Shown here: piece after piece, positions 40,310-48,990 of the stretch
Position numbering within the stretch: position 1 is the first letter of the stretch
Layout of the letters: each line of letters opens with the position of its first letter
Assembly: GCA_047921395.1 (NCBI GenBank)
Contig: JBLRWH010000003.1
Location: 1-64,000, forward strand
Reading direction: 5' to 3'
From: XN24 sp047921395
Lineage (GTDB): Bacteria; Pseudomonadota; Gammaproteobacteria; Steroidobacterales; XN24
DNA length: 64,000 bases
The notes under the pieces: model-generated
The model's database searches: none
What the model was told of the DNA's origin: nothing
The model's input: the letters and a program-made list of their open reading frames with translations, nothing else
Position numbers and translations under genes: made by a program

Positions 40310-40458
40310 GCGAGCGGTCCTGCGGGACCGCGCCGACGGACCGGCGCGGACATCATTTCGGGGCCGCAAAGCGACGGAAGTCGCGTACTAAAACTTTTGC
40401 CGGCCGGCTTGTCAATCCTTGCAGCATGACGGGGTGCTCCAGGGGAGGCCCGGACCGG

Positions 40459-40581
40459 GGAAATCGGCTCGCGCGGAGGCGCAGAGAGGCAGAGGTACGG
40501 AGAAGATATACAGGCAGAATTACGGGTCGAGTTTTTCAGTGGGCGCCGGCGGCTTGCGGGCCCCGTCAACTGGTGTCATGG
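40459..40581 (+). repeat. Dispersed intergenic repeat, copy B (about 123 bp)
   Basis: It begins GAAATCGGCTCGCGCGGAGG and ends near GGTGTCATGG, and aligns over its length with the inverted copy A at 31382-31504. Both copies sit in otherwise empty spacers next to terminators. The shared open frame (RAEAQRGRGTEKI in one register) is a by-product of the repeat and is not conserved as protein at its ends. Confidence 0.8.
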
Positions 40582-40634
40582 CGTCAGCGCCACCCGCCAT
40601 TCAACGGCCTTCGCGCAAATGTGCGAAGAACCAT

Positions 40635-40670
40635 AAAAAAGGCCCGGCGGTGTCCCACCGGGCCTTTATT
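40635..40670. terminator. Terminator of the OmpA-family gene (bidirectional)
   Basis: The stem AAGGCCCGG/CCGGGCCTT, extended by CGG/CCA-type pairs around TGTC, is flanked by AAAAAA on the left and TTTAT on the right. On the minus strand the T-run follows the stem, 26 bp after the OmpA-family stop codon. On the plus strand it could stop readthrough from the repeat region. Confidence 0.88.
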
Positions 40671-40695
40671 GGACGTGCGCCCTCCGCGTGCTCCG

Positions 40696-41673
40696 CTATT
40701 CGATCACGCGCATCTCGACGCGCCGGTTCTGGGCACGCCCCGCGTCAGTCGCGTTGTCGGCGATCGGGTCCTCCTGGCCGTAGCCGCGCGCCGACAGCCG
40801 GCTCCGATCGATCCCCGCATTGGCAAGGTACTCGAGTACAGAGCGGGCGCGACGTTCGGACAAGCCTTGGTTGTAGGCCGCCGAACCGCGGGAGTCCGTG
40901 TGGCCCGCGATCTCGACCCGCAGCGTCGGGTGGCGTTTGAGGGTTTCCACCGCGTCGCGAAGCGTGCCGCGCTCGTCGGCAGTGATCACGTCCGAATCGA
41001 ACGCGAAGGTCACGCCCTCGAGCCGGATGATCTCTCCTGCCACCGGCACGGGCGCCGCCGGCGGCGGTGGCGGCGGAGCAGGCTCGGCCGGCGGCGGTGG
41101 CGGCGGTGGCGGCGGTGCCGCAGCAGCCACCGCGACGGGGGCTGCATAGGGCGTTCCGAACGGGATCTGCACGCCGATGTTCAGCATGAGGTCCTTGGCG
41201 CTCGGGGACTCACCGTCGAAGCGGTAACGGAGCTCGGTGCGCAGCGCGACCGAGCCGTCCCGGACGATGTCCGTCAGGAAGCCCGCGGCGACGTTGAGGT
41301 ACGAGTTCTTGTTGTCGGAGCCAAATTCACGATTCTTGACGTTCCAGCCGCCGCCGCCCAGCAAGTAGGGCGAAATCCGGCCGTCGCGATAATAGACGTT
41401 CATGAAGTCGACGCCGATCCCCCAGTAATCGGTCTCGTCGATGCCATCGAGCTGGTAGCCGAAGGAGTGGAATTCGACGTTCCACGCGTCGCTGATGGCG
41501 CGACCCACCGCCAGCGCGGCGCCCACTTCGTCATCGGTCAGGCGGTTGTCGTCCACCCAGATGACGGAGGCCATCGGGGCGACGTACCACTGGCCGGGCT
41601 TCTCTGCCGCGGTGGCCGTGCCGCCAAGGGCGAGGCCGGTCGCGATGATCCCTGCGATAACTACGCGTTTCAT
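40696..41673 (-). CDS. OmpA-family outer-membrane protein
   Basis: 325 aa from the ATG at 41673 with GGGAG upstream. Signal peptide about 1-23 (ending ATAAE). The N-terminal half is an eight-stranded-barrel-like domain (WYVAPMASVIWVDDNRLTDDE to LRYRFDGE and IGVQIPFG). A Pro/Ala-rich hinge (about 178-205, runs of 9 and 7 Pro) follows, then a C-terminal OmpA/MotB peptidoglycan-binding domain (about 215-325) with FAFDSDVIT, IAGHTDSRGSAAYNQGLSERRA and ARGYGQEDPIADN. It should anchor the outer membrane to peptidoglycan. It is monocistronic, with its own terminator. Confidence 0.92.
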   Translation of the reverse strand: MKRVVIAGIIATGLALGGTATAAEKPGQWYVAPMASVIWVDDNRLTDDEVGAALAVGRAISDAWNVEFHSFGYQLDGIDETDYWGIGVDFMNVYYRDGRISPYLLGGGGWNVKNREFGSDNKNSYLNVAAGFLTDIVRDGSVALRTELRYRFDGESPSAKDLMLNIGVQIPFGTPYAAPVAVAAAAPPPPPPPPPAEPAPPPPPPAAPVPVAGEIIRLEGVTFAFDSDVITADERGTLRDAVETLKRHPTLRVEIAGHTDSRGSAAYNQGLSERRARSVLEYLANAGIDRSRLSARGYGQEDPIADNATDAGRAQNRRVEMRVIE

Positions 41674-41797
41674 TTCTGTGTGACTCCCTCGGAAGAACGG
41701 ACTCGGACGCCCGCAAAGTAGACTTCTTGCCGGCGTTGCAGCCGAAAAGTTTCTTGATGAGGTTACAATCATAGTCCCGCCAGATAGGGACCGCCAG

Positions 41798-42166
41798 ATG
41801 TCGCCCGGACCAACCGCCGCATTGTTCCTGTCCTGCCTGTTGCTTGGCACGGGCGGCTGTGCCGCTCTGGACGACCAGACCGATTATCATCGGCACACCA
41901 TGAGCGACCTGCGGGAGGACTGGCGCCAGCCCGGGATCCTGTTGTTCGAGGCCACCAGCTCGAGCCAGTACCCCGCCGACAGCCAGCCGGCGGAGGCGGT
42001 CCGGATGGAGTGGCTCGCCGGCTGGATGAAGCGCGGCGGCCACTGCCCGGACGGCTGGGAGGTGCGCTCCAGGTCGGTCATTCCGCCTGCGGAAGTGCAC
42101 ATGCGGCGCCATGACCTCCGTTATGAAGTGAGGTGTGCCGGGGCGGCGGCCCCGCCGGCACATTGA
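41798..42166 (+). CDS. Small exported protein, possible lipoprotein
   Basis: 122 aa. The N-terminus is hydrophobic (AALFLSCLLLGTGGCAALDD). Cys21 could be lipidated, but the lipobox is poor (Thr at -3). The mature part is polar, with YHRHTMSDLREDWRQPGILLFEATSSSQYPAD and VHMRRHDLRYEVRCAG, and has two further cysteines (GGHCPDGW and VRCAG) that may pair. The family is not recognised. It is divergent from the OmpA-family gene, with TACAAT at 41764-41769 as a possible -10. hemN begins 116 bp downstream on the same strand. Confidence 0.65.
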   Translation: MSPGPTAALFLSCLLLGTGGCAALDDQTDYHRHTMSDLREDWRQPGILLFEATSSSQYPADSQPAEAVRMEWLAGWMKRGGHCPDGWEVRSRSVIPPAEVHMRRHDLRYEVRCAGAAAPPAH

Positions 42167-42282
42167 GGCATTCCACGATTCCCGGCCGCGGCCCGATGAC
42201 GAATCATGCTGCGTTCCGAGTTATTCCCGGGCAGACTGGACGCGCGTGTCCGGTGCCCGATCCAACGATGGTGCGGTAAGTA

Positions 42283-43680
42283 ATGAATCAGCAGACGGCA
42301 GAGTTCGACCTCGACCTGATCAAGCGCTATGACGGCCGTGGACCCCGGTACACGTCGTATCCGACGGCCGTGCAGTTTCACGACGGCTTCGGCGAAGAGG
42401 ATTACAAGCGCCTGGCGCTGGCCAGCAACAGCGACACGCCGGAATCGCAGCCGCTGTCCATCTACGTGCACGTGCCGTTCTGCCACTCGCTTTGCTATTA
42501 CTGTGGCTGCCACAAGATCATCACCCGCCACCAGCACAGCGCCGATCCCTACGTCGAGCACCTCGTGGAGGAAATGTGCCTGCAGGGGCAGCTCTTCGAT
42601 CCGCGCCGGCGCGTCGACCAGCTCCATTTCGGCGGCGGCACGCCGACCTTCCTGAACGAGGGCCAGTTCCGCAAGGTCATGGAGGGGCTGTTCCGCAACT
42701 TCGGCCTGCACCATGGCGAACAGCGCGAGTATTCGATCGAGATCGACCCGCGCAGCGTGGACGAGCTGACCATCCCGTGGCTCGCCGAGCTCGGCTTCAA
42801 CCGGATCTCGCTCGGCATCCAGGACTTCGATCCCACCGTCCAGGCCGCCGTGAACCGGCTGCAGGACGAGGCGTGGACGTTGCAGCTGATCCGCCAGGCC
42901 CGCGAACACGGCTTCCGCTCGGTGTCGGTGGACCTGATCTACGGCCTGCCGAAGCAGACGGCAGAGAGCTTCACCCACACGCTCGACTCCGTGGTGCGCG
43001 CCAGGCCCGACCGGATCGCGGCCTACAGCTATGCCCACCTGCCGGAGATGTTCCGCGCCCAGCGCCTGATCCGCGAGGAGGACATGCCGTCCGGCGCCGA
43101 GAAGCTCGCGCTCCTGACCCGCACGGTCGAATACCTGACGACGCGGGGGTACGAGTACATCGGCATGGATCATTTCGCGCTGCCGGAGGACGACCTGGTG
43201 AAGGCGCGCTACAACGGCACGCTGCACCGGAATTTCCAGGGGTACTCGACCCACGCGGAGCTCGACCTGGTCGGCCTCGGCGTCAGCGCGATCGGCAAAG
43301 TCGGCAACAGCTATTCCCAGAGCATCAAGCTGCGCCACGATTACTATGACGCGATCGACGCCGGGCACCTTCCCGTGCTGCGCGGCGTGGAGCTGACGGC
43401 GGACGACGTGTTGCGGCGCGAGGTCATCCATGCGCTGATGTGCGGTGGGGTCGCCGACATGCGCCGGATCGAGGCGCGCCACGGCATCGACTTCCCGAGC
43501 TATTTCGCGCGCGAGCTCGAGGCCATGGACTCGCTGGAGCAGGACGGGCTGGTGGAGCTGGACGCCGACCAGATCCGCGTGACGCCGCGGGGGCGCTTCC
43601 TGCTGCGGTCGATCGCGATGCCTTTCGACGCCTATCTCGCGGCCCGCATGGCCGAGCAGCGCTTCTCGAAGGTGATCTAG
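42283..43680 (+). CDS. hemN: Oxygen-independent coproporphyrinogen III oxidase HemN
   Basis: 465 aa, full length. This radical-SAM enzyme converts coproporphyrinogen III to protoporphyrinogen IX in heme synthesis without O2. The cluster motif FCHSLCYYCGC gives Cys67, Cys71 and Cys74 for the [4Fe-4S] and Cys76, which is characteristic of true HemN as against HemW. Also present are GGGTPTFL, EIDPRSV, GFNRISLGIQDFD and IGMDHFALPEDDL. HemN genes are often FNR- or ANR-activated. I looked for a TTGAT-N4-ATCAA site in the 116-bp upstream spacer and found none. The protein would supply heme under low oxygen, including to FixL-type sensors. Confidence 0.97.
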   Translation: MNQQTAEFDLDLIKRYDGRGPRYTSYPTAVQFHDGFGEEDYKRLALASNSDTPESQPLSIYVHVPFCHSLCYYCGCHKIITRHQHSADPYVEHLVEEMCLQGQLFDPRRRVDQLHFGGGTPTFLNEGQFRKVMEGLFRNFGLHHGEQREYSIEIDPRSVDELTIPWLAELGFNRISLGIQDFDPTVQAAVNRLQDEAWTLQLIRQAREHGFRSVSVDLIYGLPKQTAESFTHTLDSVVRARPDRIAAYSYAHLPEMFRAQRLIREEDMPSGAEKLALLTRTVEYLTTRGYEYIGMDHFALPEDDLVKARYNGTLHRNFQGYSTHAELDLVGLGVSAIGKVGNSYSQSIKLRHDYYDAIDAGHLPVLRGVELTADDVLRREVIHALMCGGVADMRRIEARHGIDFPSYFARELEAMDSLEQDGLVELDADQIRVTPRGRFLLRSIAMPFDAYLAARMAEQRFSKVI

Positions 43681-43691
43681 CTAGGGCCTGT

Positions 43692-44171
43692 TCAACGGTC
43701 CTGGTCGAACAGCCGGTGGACGACGCGGTCGCCGGCGGTGATGCCGAGCCGCTCGGCCGTGCCGGCGTTGAGCTCCAGCACTGCCCGCGCCTCGGATCCC
43801 GAGGCGATGAGCCGCGTCGAGAACGGCTTCGTATGCGCCTCGATACGCGCGATCCGGCCGCCCGCGTCGATGAACAGCATGTCCAGCGACAACGGCGTGT
43901 GCTTCATCCACATGTGGACGATGCGCGGCGACTCGAAATCGAACAGCATGCCGTGGTCGGCCTCGAGGCGCGTCACATACATCAGGCCCCGCGCCCGGGT
44001 TTCGGGCGTAGCTGCAAGGTGGGCCTTGAAGCTGTGCCGCTCGCCGGTCGCTGTGAGGATGTCCACGGTTTCGAGCGGCAGGTCGCTGGGGACCCCGGAA
44101 GCGATCGTCAGGGTGTGCAGGCCGAGGACCAGCACGAGCACGCACAGGCCCGGCAGCAGGTAGCGGCGCAT
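43692..44171 (-). CDS. DUF192 family exported protein
   Basis: 159 aa from the ATG at 44171. It has an N-terminal hydrophobic signal or anchor (about 4-25, LLPGLCVLVLVLGLHTLTI). The DUF192 core has LAATPETRARGLMYVTRLEADHGMLFDFE, VHMWMKHTPLSLDMLFID and ARAVLELNAGTAERLGITAGDRVVH. The family has a small beta-barrel; some members are periplasmic, and it is of unknown function (one archaeal member has a solved structure but no assigned reaction). The start lies 1 bp after the stop of the upstream gene, so the two are cotranscribed. Confidence 0.85.
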   Translation of the reverse strand: MRRYLLPGLCVLVLVLGLHTLTIASGVPSDLPLETVDILTATGERHSFKAHLAATPETRARGLMYVTRLEADHGMLFDFESPRIVHMWMKHTPLSLDMLFIDAGGRIARIEAHTKPFSTRLIASGSEARAVLELNAGTAERLGITAGDRVVHRLFDQDR

Positions 44172-44172
44172 G

Positions 44173-44712
44173 TCAGTCAGCCTCTTCCGGCCAGTAGGCC
44201 TTGCCGGTGAATGTGAACGGCGCGACCCGGATTTCCCCGTCGCGCGCGATTGCCTCGATGGGGGCCGCGCAGCGACCCGCGCCGCTGACGCGGAACGTGT
44301 CGGCCTCGCCGGGCTCCGCGACGTTCTCGCGCACGTCGACGATGCACGCATCGGCGCCCAGCGAGCCGTAGAACTGTCCCTTGCCCTGCCGGACGATGGT
44401 CAGGTTCGCGAGCAGCGCCTCGCCGGCCACGCCGCGCTGCAGGCCGGTGATCCCGATGACGATGAGCAGGCCGTCGTCGTCGCGGCTGAACATCAGCCGC
44501 AGCGCGTCGCCCGCCGGACGCGGCCCGCCCTCGCACCGGGTGCCTGCGTTGCCCCAGTCGACGGTGGACTCGAAATCCCCGCCGATCTCCATCTCGAGCC
44601 GCCCGCCACCGCCGGCCAGGCACTCGTGGACCGGCGCTTCGGCGTGTGCGCCGTGCACGAGCAGGGCGCCGAGGGCGGCCGTCGCCGCGAAGCTGAAGAA
44701 TCGCTGGATCAT
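44173..44712 (-). CDS. Exported protein of unknown function
   Basis: 179 aa. Signal peptide about 1-24 (ending HGAHA). The mature protein is beta-rich with Gly-rich turns (GGGGRLEMEIGGDFESTVDWG, LRLMFSRDDDGLLIVIGITGLQRG, GQFYGSLGADACIVDVRENV) and four cysteines (HECLAG, TRCEGG, DACIVD, GRCAAP), suggesting two disulfides in the periplasm. I do not recognise the family. It is followed with a 1-bp gap by the DUF192 gene. Confidence 0.7.
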   Translation of the reverse strand: MIQRFFSFAATAALGALLVHGAHAEAPVHECLAGGGGRLEMEIGGDFESTVDWGNAGTRCEGGPRPAGDALRLMFSRDDDGLLIVIGITGLQRGVAGEALLANLTIVRQGKGQFYGSLGADACIVDVRENVAEPGEADTFRVSGAGRCAAPIEAIARDGEIRVAPFTFTGKAYWPEEAD

Positions 44713-45096
44713 GTTTTGATGCAGAGCAACATCGAGGGCGCGAGGATAGACCTTCCCGGGAGCCTGTCAATACTCAAAAAGTCGCCCGAATGCGGCTCCG
44801 GAGGGCCGAAATTATGCCGGAACAGGCGAGTTAGTTTCCGTAAGTAGTTGTTTTGCAATAGGCTCGCGTCTGGCCGGCTGTTTTCGCTAGGCATCGTGGG
44901 AAGATTCGGGCTATTCTTCGGGTCCGCACCGCCACCCCTGTCCGGGGCGGCGCCGATTCCAGGCAGGTCGGCCGCGGGCGCCCCGGGTCAAGGGTTCGCA
45001 CTCAAGGCGATAAGCGCCGCCAGACCGCGCGGTTCGCGTGGCCCCCAGGTTGCCTATCTCCGTGTACCCGGAGCGTCCAGGCCGATCTGCCGCCTC
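44713..45096. other. Gene-free spacer of 384 bp
   Basis: This lies between the start of the 44712 gene and the end of glgA, both on the minus strand. It should hold the promoter of the former and the terminator of the latter. A GC-rich hairpin with one mismatch (GCC-A-CCCC pairing with GGGG-C-GGC, 44930-44952) could end glgA, but it has no T-run. No convincing promoter hexamers, repeats or reading frames were found. Confidence 0.4.
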
Positions 45097-46605
45097 TCAG
45101 GGCTTCGCAAATCGCGGCGGAGCTACACGCCGTGACCGGCTGGCCGCCAGCGCGGCCGCGTAGACTTTTGCGTAGGCCCCGGCGGGTCCCCGCCAGCTGA
45201 AGTCCCGCGCCATGCCATTGGCCTGCAGCACACGCCATGCGGCCGGGTCGTTGCGATACAGCCGGACGGCCTGGCGCAGCGCGTCCTCCAGCGCCCCCGC
45301 GTCCGCCTCCTCGAAGAAGAACCCGGTGCCGCTGCCGGCCGCGATGCTCGCGGGCGTGGCCTGCACGACGCTGTCGGCCAGGCCGCCCGTGCGCCGCACG
45401 ACCGGCGGCGTCCCGTAGCGCTGGCTGTACATCTGGGTCAGGCCCGAGGGTTCGAAGCGCGAGGGCACCGTGAAAATGTCTGCGCCGGCCATGACCAGGT
45501 GCGACAGGGGCTCGTGGTAGCCTACGTGCAGCCCGAGCATGCCCCCGTGCCGGGCGGCCAGCGCCTCCAGCTGCCCCTCGAGCGCGTGGTCTCCGCTGCC
45601 GACTATGACCAGCTGGACCTTGTCCGCCAGCAGGCCGGGCGCCGCCTCGGCCAGCAGGTCCCAGCCCTTCTGGGCCGCCATCCGTCCCACCATGCCCACG
45701 ACCGGGATATCCGGCCCGCGCGCCAGGCCGAAGCGGTCCTGCAGCTCGAGCTTGCAGCGGGCCTTGCCAGCGAGGTCCCGCGCCGAGTAGCGCCCCGGCA
45801 GGAGTGGGTCGATATCAGGACTCCAGATCCGCTCGTCCACGCCGTTGAGGATCCCGGTGAGCGCGCCGCTGCGCAGGCGCAATACGCCCGCCATGCCGCA
45901 ACCGTATTCTTCTGTCTGCACCTGGCGGGCGTAAGTCGGGCTGACCGTGGTCAGCTGGTCGGAATACCACAGGCCGGACTTCAGGAAGCTGAGCTGCCCG
46001 TAGAACTCCAGCCCGTCCGGATGGAAGGCCTGCGGCGCGACGCCGAGCAGGCCGCAGGTCGCGTGATCGAAATTGCCCTGGTAGGCGAGGTTGTGGATGG
46101 TGAACACCGTGCCGGCGCTGACCGACGGATCGAAGGCGGCGTACGCGGGCGTCAGTCCGGCATGCCAGTCGTGACCGTGCAGGACGTCGGCTTTCCAGCC
46201 GTCGAGTCCCTTGCCGGCGGCGAACATGGCGGCCACCTTGCATAGCAGGCCGAAGCGCAGGCTGTTGTCCGGCCAGTCATCGCCGTGCTCGTCGCCGTAG
46301 GGGCCGCCGGGCCGGTCGTACAGCGCGGGACAGTGGAGCAGCCAGGTCGGAATGCCGTAGTCCGGCAATTCACCGCGGATCAGGCGGGCGCGGTCGAGGC
46401 CCGGCAGCACCTCGAAAAAGCGCCCGGCCGGCCGGCCGGCGAAGGTTTCTTCCACCTGGCGATAGCCGGGCATCAGGAGGCGTACGTCGTGGCCCTGCTC
46501 GGCGAGCGCGCGGGCCAGGGCAGGCACGACATCGGCGAGGCCGCCGGTCTTGACCAGCGGCCAGGTCTCGGCAACGACGAACAGGATCTTCAGTTGGGTG
46601 GCCAT
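45097..46605 (-). CDS. glgA: Glycogen synthase (ADP-glucose), GT5 family
   Basis: 502 aa. It extends alpha-1,4-glucan chains from ADP-glucose. The N-terminal ADP-glucose site is WPLVKTGGLADVVPALARAL (about 15-34). GlgA signatures include FTIHNLAYQGNFD, LTTVSPTYARQVQT, GILNGVDERIWSPDIDPLLP, the second Rossmann domain start VVGMVGRMAAQKGWDLL, and the donor-binding region FTVPSRFEPSGLTQMYSQRYGTPPVVRRTGGLADSV. It is divergent from glgC with a 125-bp spacer, so both glycogen genes are probably controlled from the same region. No glgB, glgP or glgX is in the window. Confidence 0.96.
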   Translation of the reverse strand: MATQLKILFVVAETWPLVKTGGLADVVPALARALAEQGHDVRLLMPGYRQVEETFAGRPAGRFFEVLPGLDRARLIRGELPDYGIPTWLLHCPALYDRPGGPYGDEHGDDWPDNSLRFGLLCKVAAMFAAGKGLDGWKADVLHGHDWHAGLTPAYAAFDPSVSAGTVFTIHNLAYQGNFDHATCGLLGVAPQAFHPDGLEFYGQLSFLKSGLWYSDQLTTVSPTYARQVQTEEYGCGMAGVLRLRSGALTGILNGVDERIWSPDIDPLLPGRYSARDLAGKARCKLELQDRFGLARGPDIPVVGMVGRMAAQKGWDLLAEAAPGLLADKVQLVIVGSGDHALEGQLEALAARHGGMLGLHVGYHEPLSHLVMAGADIFTVPSRFEPSGLTQMYSQRYGTPPVVRRTGGLADSVVQATPASIAAGSGTGFFFEEADAGALEDALRQAVRLYRNDPAAWRVLQANGMARDFSWRGPAGAYAKVYAAALAASRSRRVAPPRFAKP

Positions 46606-46730
46606 GGTGTCCGGCCTGGCGACGAAGGCGGCAATTTAGCACAGCAGCGCGCAGCTGCGGCCCGCCGCAATGCCGTCGCGGGGCGTGCCTGCTAATGTAT
46701 GCATAAATTCACCAGCACCTGGGGCGAGTC

Positions 46731-47987
46731 ATGAAGACCGGAAGACCGGGACGCTATGTCAGCAGCCTGACCCGAGAGACCGTCGCGCTGATCCTGGCCG
46801 GTGGCCGCGGTTCGCGCCTGAAGGCGCTCACGCTGTCGCGCGCCAAGCCGGCGACGCCGTTCGGCGGCAAGTACCGGATTATCGATTTCCCGCTGTCCAA
46901 CTGCGTGAACTCCGGGATCCGGCGGATCGCCGTGCTGACCCAGTACAAGGCGCACGACCTGATCGTGCACCTGCAGCGGGCCTGGGGCTATTTCCGCGGC
47001 GAGTTCGGCGAGTTCGTGGAGATTCTGCCGGCGCAGCAGCAGATCGACGCCTCCTGGTACAAGGGCACGGCCGACGCGGTCTTCCAGAACCTGGAATACC
47101 TGCGACGCCAGGAGCCGGAGTACGTGCTGATCCTGGCGGGCGACCATATCTACAAGATGGACTACGGCCTGATGCTCGCCCAGCATGCCGAGAGCGGCGC
47201 CGAGATCACGGTCGGCACGGTCGAGGTCCCGGTCGAGCGCGCGCAGGAATTCGGCATCGTTACCATCGACGAGTCGAACCGCATCTCCAGGTTCATCGAG
47301 AAGCCCCTGCATCCCGAGCCCATCCCCGGGCGCGAGGGCATCGCCCTCGCCTCGATGGGCATCTATGTGTTCAACGCCGCTTTCCTAGAGCGCGTGCTCC
47401 TCGAGGATGCGGCGCTCGAAGACTCGGCGCACGATTTCGGCCGGAACATCGTCCCCGCGTGCATCGAGGCCGGCGTGCACGTCCATGCCTACGTGTTCCA
47501 GGATGCCGCAACCAAGGTGCAGCTCTACTGGCGCGATGTGGGGAATGTCGACGCGTTCTACGAGGCGAACATCGAGCTCACGTTCGTCGCGCCGGAGCTC
47601 AATCTCTACGACCAGGAGTGGCCGATCTGGACCTACCAGGCGCAGCTGCCGCCGGCGAAGTTCGTGCTGGATGACGACGACCGGCACGGCCGCGCGCTCA
47701 ACTCGATGGTGTCGGGCGGCTGCATCGTCTCCGGCGCCCTGGTGCGGGAGTCCGTGCTGTTCAGCAACGTGCGCGTGGGGGAGCGCTCACTGGTGGAGCG
47801 CTCCATCATCCTGCCGAACGTCGAAATCGGCCGGAGCTGCAGGATCACCGGCGCCATCATCGACGAGGACACGGAAGTGCCCGACGGCCTGGTGGTCGGC
47901 GAGGACCCGGCGGAGGACCGGCGCCGCTTCTTTGTCACGAAGGGGGGCGTGGTCCTTGTGACGCGCGGCATGATCGAGGCGCTGTGA
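46731..47987 (+). CDS. glgC: Glucose-1-phosphate adenylyltransferase (ADP-glucose pyrophosphorylase)
   Basis: 418 aa. It makes ADP-glucose from glucose-1-phosphate and ATP, the committed step of glycogen synthesis, and feeds GlgA encoded divergently. Features are ALILAGGRGSRLKALTLSRAKPATPFGGKYRIIDFPLSNCVNSGI-type sequence at the N-terminus (visible as LILAGGRGSRLKALT and AKPATPFGGKYRIIDFPLSN), GTADAVFQNL, AGDHIYKMDY and SMGIYVFN, with a C-terminal left-handed helix region (VSGGCIVSGALVRESVLFSNVRVGERS). The start has GGGGCGAG upstream. Its stop overlaps the next start by 4 bp (ATGA). Confidence 0.97.
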   Translation: MKTGRPGRYVSSLTRETVALILAGGRGSRLKALTLSRAKPATPFGGKYRIIDFPLSNCVNSGIRRIAVLTQYKAHDLIVHLQRAWGYFRGEFGEFVEILPAQQQIDASWYKGTADAVFQNLEYLRRQEPEYVLILAGDHIYKMDYGLMLAQHAESGAEITVGTVEVPVERAQEFGIVTIDESNRISRFIEKPLHPEPIPGREGIALASMGIYVFNAAFLERVLLEDAALEDSAHDFGRNIVPACIEAGVHVHAYVFQDAATKVQLYWRDVGNVDAFYEANIELTFVAPELNLYDQEWPIWTYQAQLPPAKFVLDDDDRHGRALNSMVSGGCIVSGALVRESVLFSNVRVGERSLVERSIILPNVEIGRSCRITGAIIDEDTEVPDGLVVGEDPAEDRRRFFVTKGGVVLVTRGMIEAL

Positions 47988-48823
47988 TGAGAATATGGCT
48001 GTCTGCTTTGGTGCTGGGCCTGGTCTTCGGCTTGGCCGTGCCGGCCGTACTGGCGGCTGAAACGGGGCTGGAGCCGGACTATACCGAGGCCATGGCGCGC
48101 GAGCATGCCGGCGACCGGCCGGAGCCCGGTGCTGCGGGTGGCGCGGCCGCGGCAGGCATCGTCGGCGAGGAGATCGATTACGGTCCGGCACGAGGTTACC
48201 TCGCGCGTCCGTCGGGCGTGCCGCGCGCCGGCCTGATCGTGATCCACGAGTGGTGGGGCCTGAACGACAACATCCGCGAGATGAGCAACCGCCTGGCCGA
48301 GGCCGGTTACCTGGCGCTGGCGGTGGACCTCTACGAGGGACCCGTGGCGGGCGACCCGGAGGAAGCCCGGACACTCATGCAGGCGCTGATGCGGGACGAG
48401 GCCCGCGCCTCACTGCACCTCGGCGCCGCCTTGCGCTGGCTCGAGAACAAAGGCGGCGTAGAGAGGGTGGGGTCCATCGGCTGGTGCCTCGGCGGCGCGA
48501 TGTCGCTGCGGGCCGCCATGGAGTTCCCCGAGGAACTCGACGCCGCCGTCATCTACTACGGACGCCTCGTGACCGATCCGGCCCGCCTCGCGCCACTGAG
48601 GATGCCGATCCTCGGCATCTTCGGCGGCCAGGATCGCGGCATCCCGATCGAGTCGGTGCGGGAGTTCGAGACCCTGCTGCAGACGCTGGGCAAGACGGCG
48701 GAGATCATCGTTTACGACGAGGCGGATCACGCCTTCGCCAACCCGTCCGGGACGCGCTACCAGCCCGAGGCGGCGGCCGATGCCTGGCGCCGGACCCTCG
48801 AATTCCTCGACGAATACCTTTAA
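47984..48823 (+). CDS. Exported dienelactone hydrolase family protein
   Basis: 279 aa. Signal peptide about 1-25 (core LSALVLGLVFGLAVPAVLA). The alpha/beta-hydrolase has the DLH triad: nucleophile Cys in IGWCLGGAM (about 168), Asp in GIFGGQDRGIP and His in DEADHAFANPSGTRY. Nearby are VIHEWWGLNDNIREMSNRLAEAGY and VDLYEG. DLH proteins cleave lactone or ester bonds, but for periplasmic members the substrate is seldom known. The 4-bp overlap with glgC makes it translationally coupled to a glycogen gene, an unexpected pairing that I cannot explain from function. Confidence 0.88.
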   Translation: MMRIWLSALVLGLVFGLAVPAVLAAETGLEPDYTEAMAREHAGDRPEPGAAGGAAAAGIVGEEIDYGPARGYLARPSGVPRAGLIVIHEWWGLNDNIREMSNRLAEAGYLALAVDLYEGPVAGDPEEARTLMQALMRDEARASLHLGAALRWLENKGGVERVGSIGWCLGGAMSLRAAMEFPEELDAAVIYYGRLVTDPARLAPLRMPILGIFGGQDRGIPIESVREFETLLQTLGKTAEIIVYDEADHAFANPSGTRYQPEAAADAWRRTLEFLDEYL

Positions 48824-48824
48824 G

Positions 48825-48878
48825 AAATTCTCGCGCAGAGACGCAGAGGGGCAGAGACGCGCGGAGTTTTGAATAGGG
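48825..48878 (+). repeat. Dispersed intergenic repeat, partial copy C
   Basis: It contains TCTCGCGCAGAGACGCAGAG and GCGCGGAGTTTTGAATAGGG, matching the core of copies A and B but shorter. It starts right after the DLH stop codon. Copy D lies 57 bp further on in inverted orientation, so the two could form a large imperfect stem between convergent genes. Confidence 0.65.
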
Positions 48879-48934
48879 GTTGCGAGGCGAGCCTTCCGCC
48901 GGAACCTGGTCGATAACGCCCGGCTCACCGACCC

Positions 48935-48990
48935 ATTTTCAAAATCTCATCTTACCTCTGCTTCTCTGCGCCTCCGCGCGAAAATCTTCT
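48935..48990 (-). repeat. Dispersed intergenic repeat, partial copy D
   Basis: On the minus strand it reads TTTTCGCGCGGAGGCGCAGA, then GAAGCAGAGGTAAGATGAGA and TTTTGAAAATGGG, the inverted counterpart of copy C. It ends at the stop codon of the N-formylglutamate-amidohydrolase-like gene. Confidence 0.65.

Noticed and set aside
40419..40940. A 173-codon ORF with RAEAQRGRGTEKI sequence
   Set aside because: The similarity to the 31344-31559 ORF comes from the dispersed DNA repeat; the rest overlaps a terminator and the OmpA-family gene antisense.
42167..42282. Possible FNR box upstream of hemN (GATGACGAATCAT)
   Set aside because: The half-sites are not spaced as TTGAT-N4-ATCAA and the TTG is missing, so it does not qualify.
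44930..44952. Hairpin downstream of glgA as a terminator
   Set aside because: Stem has a mismatch and no T-run follows on either strand, so it was only mentioned in the spacer entry.
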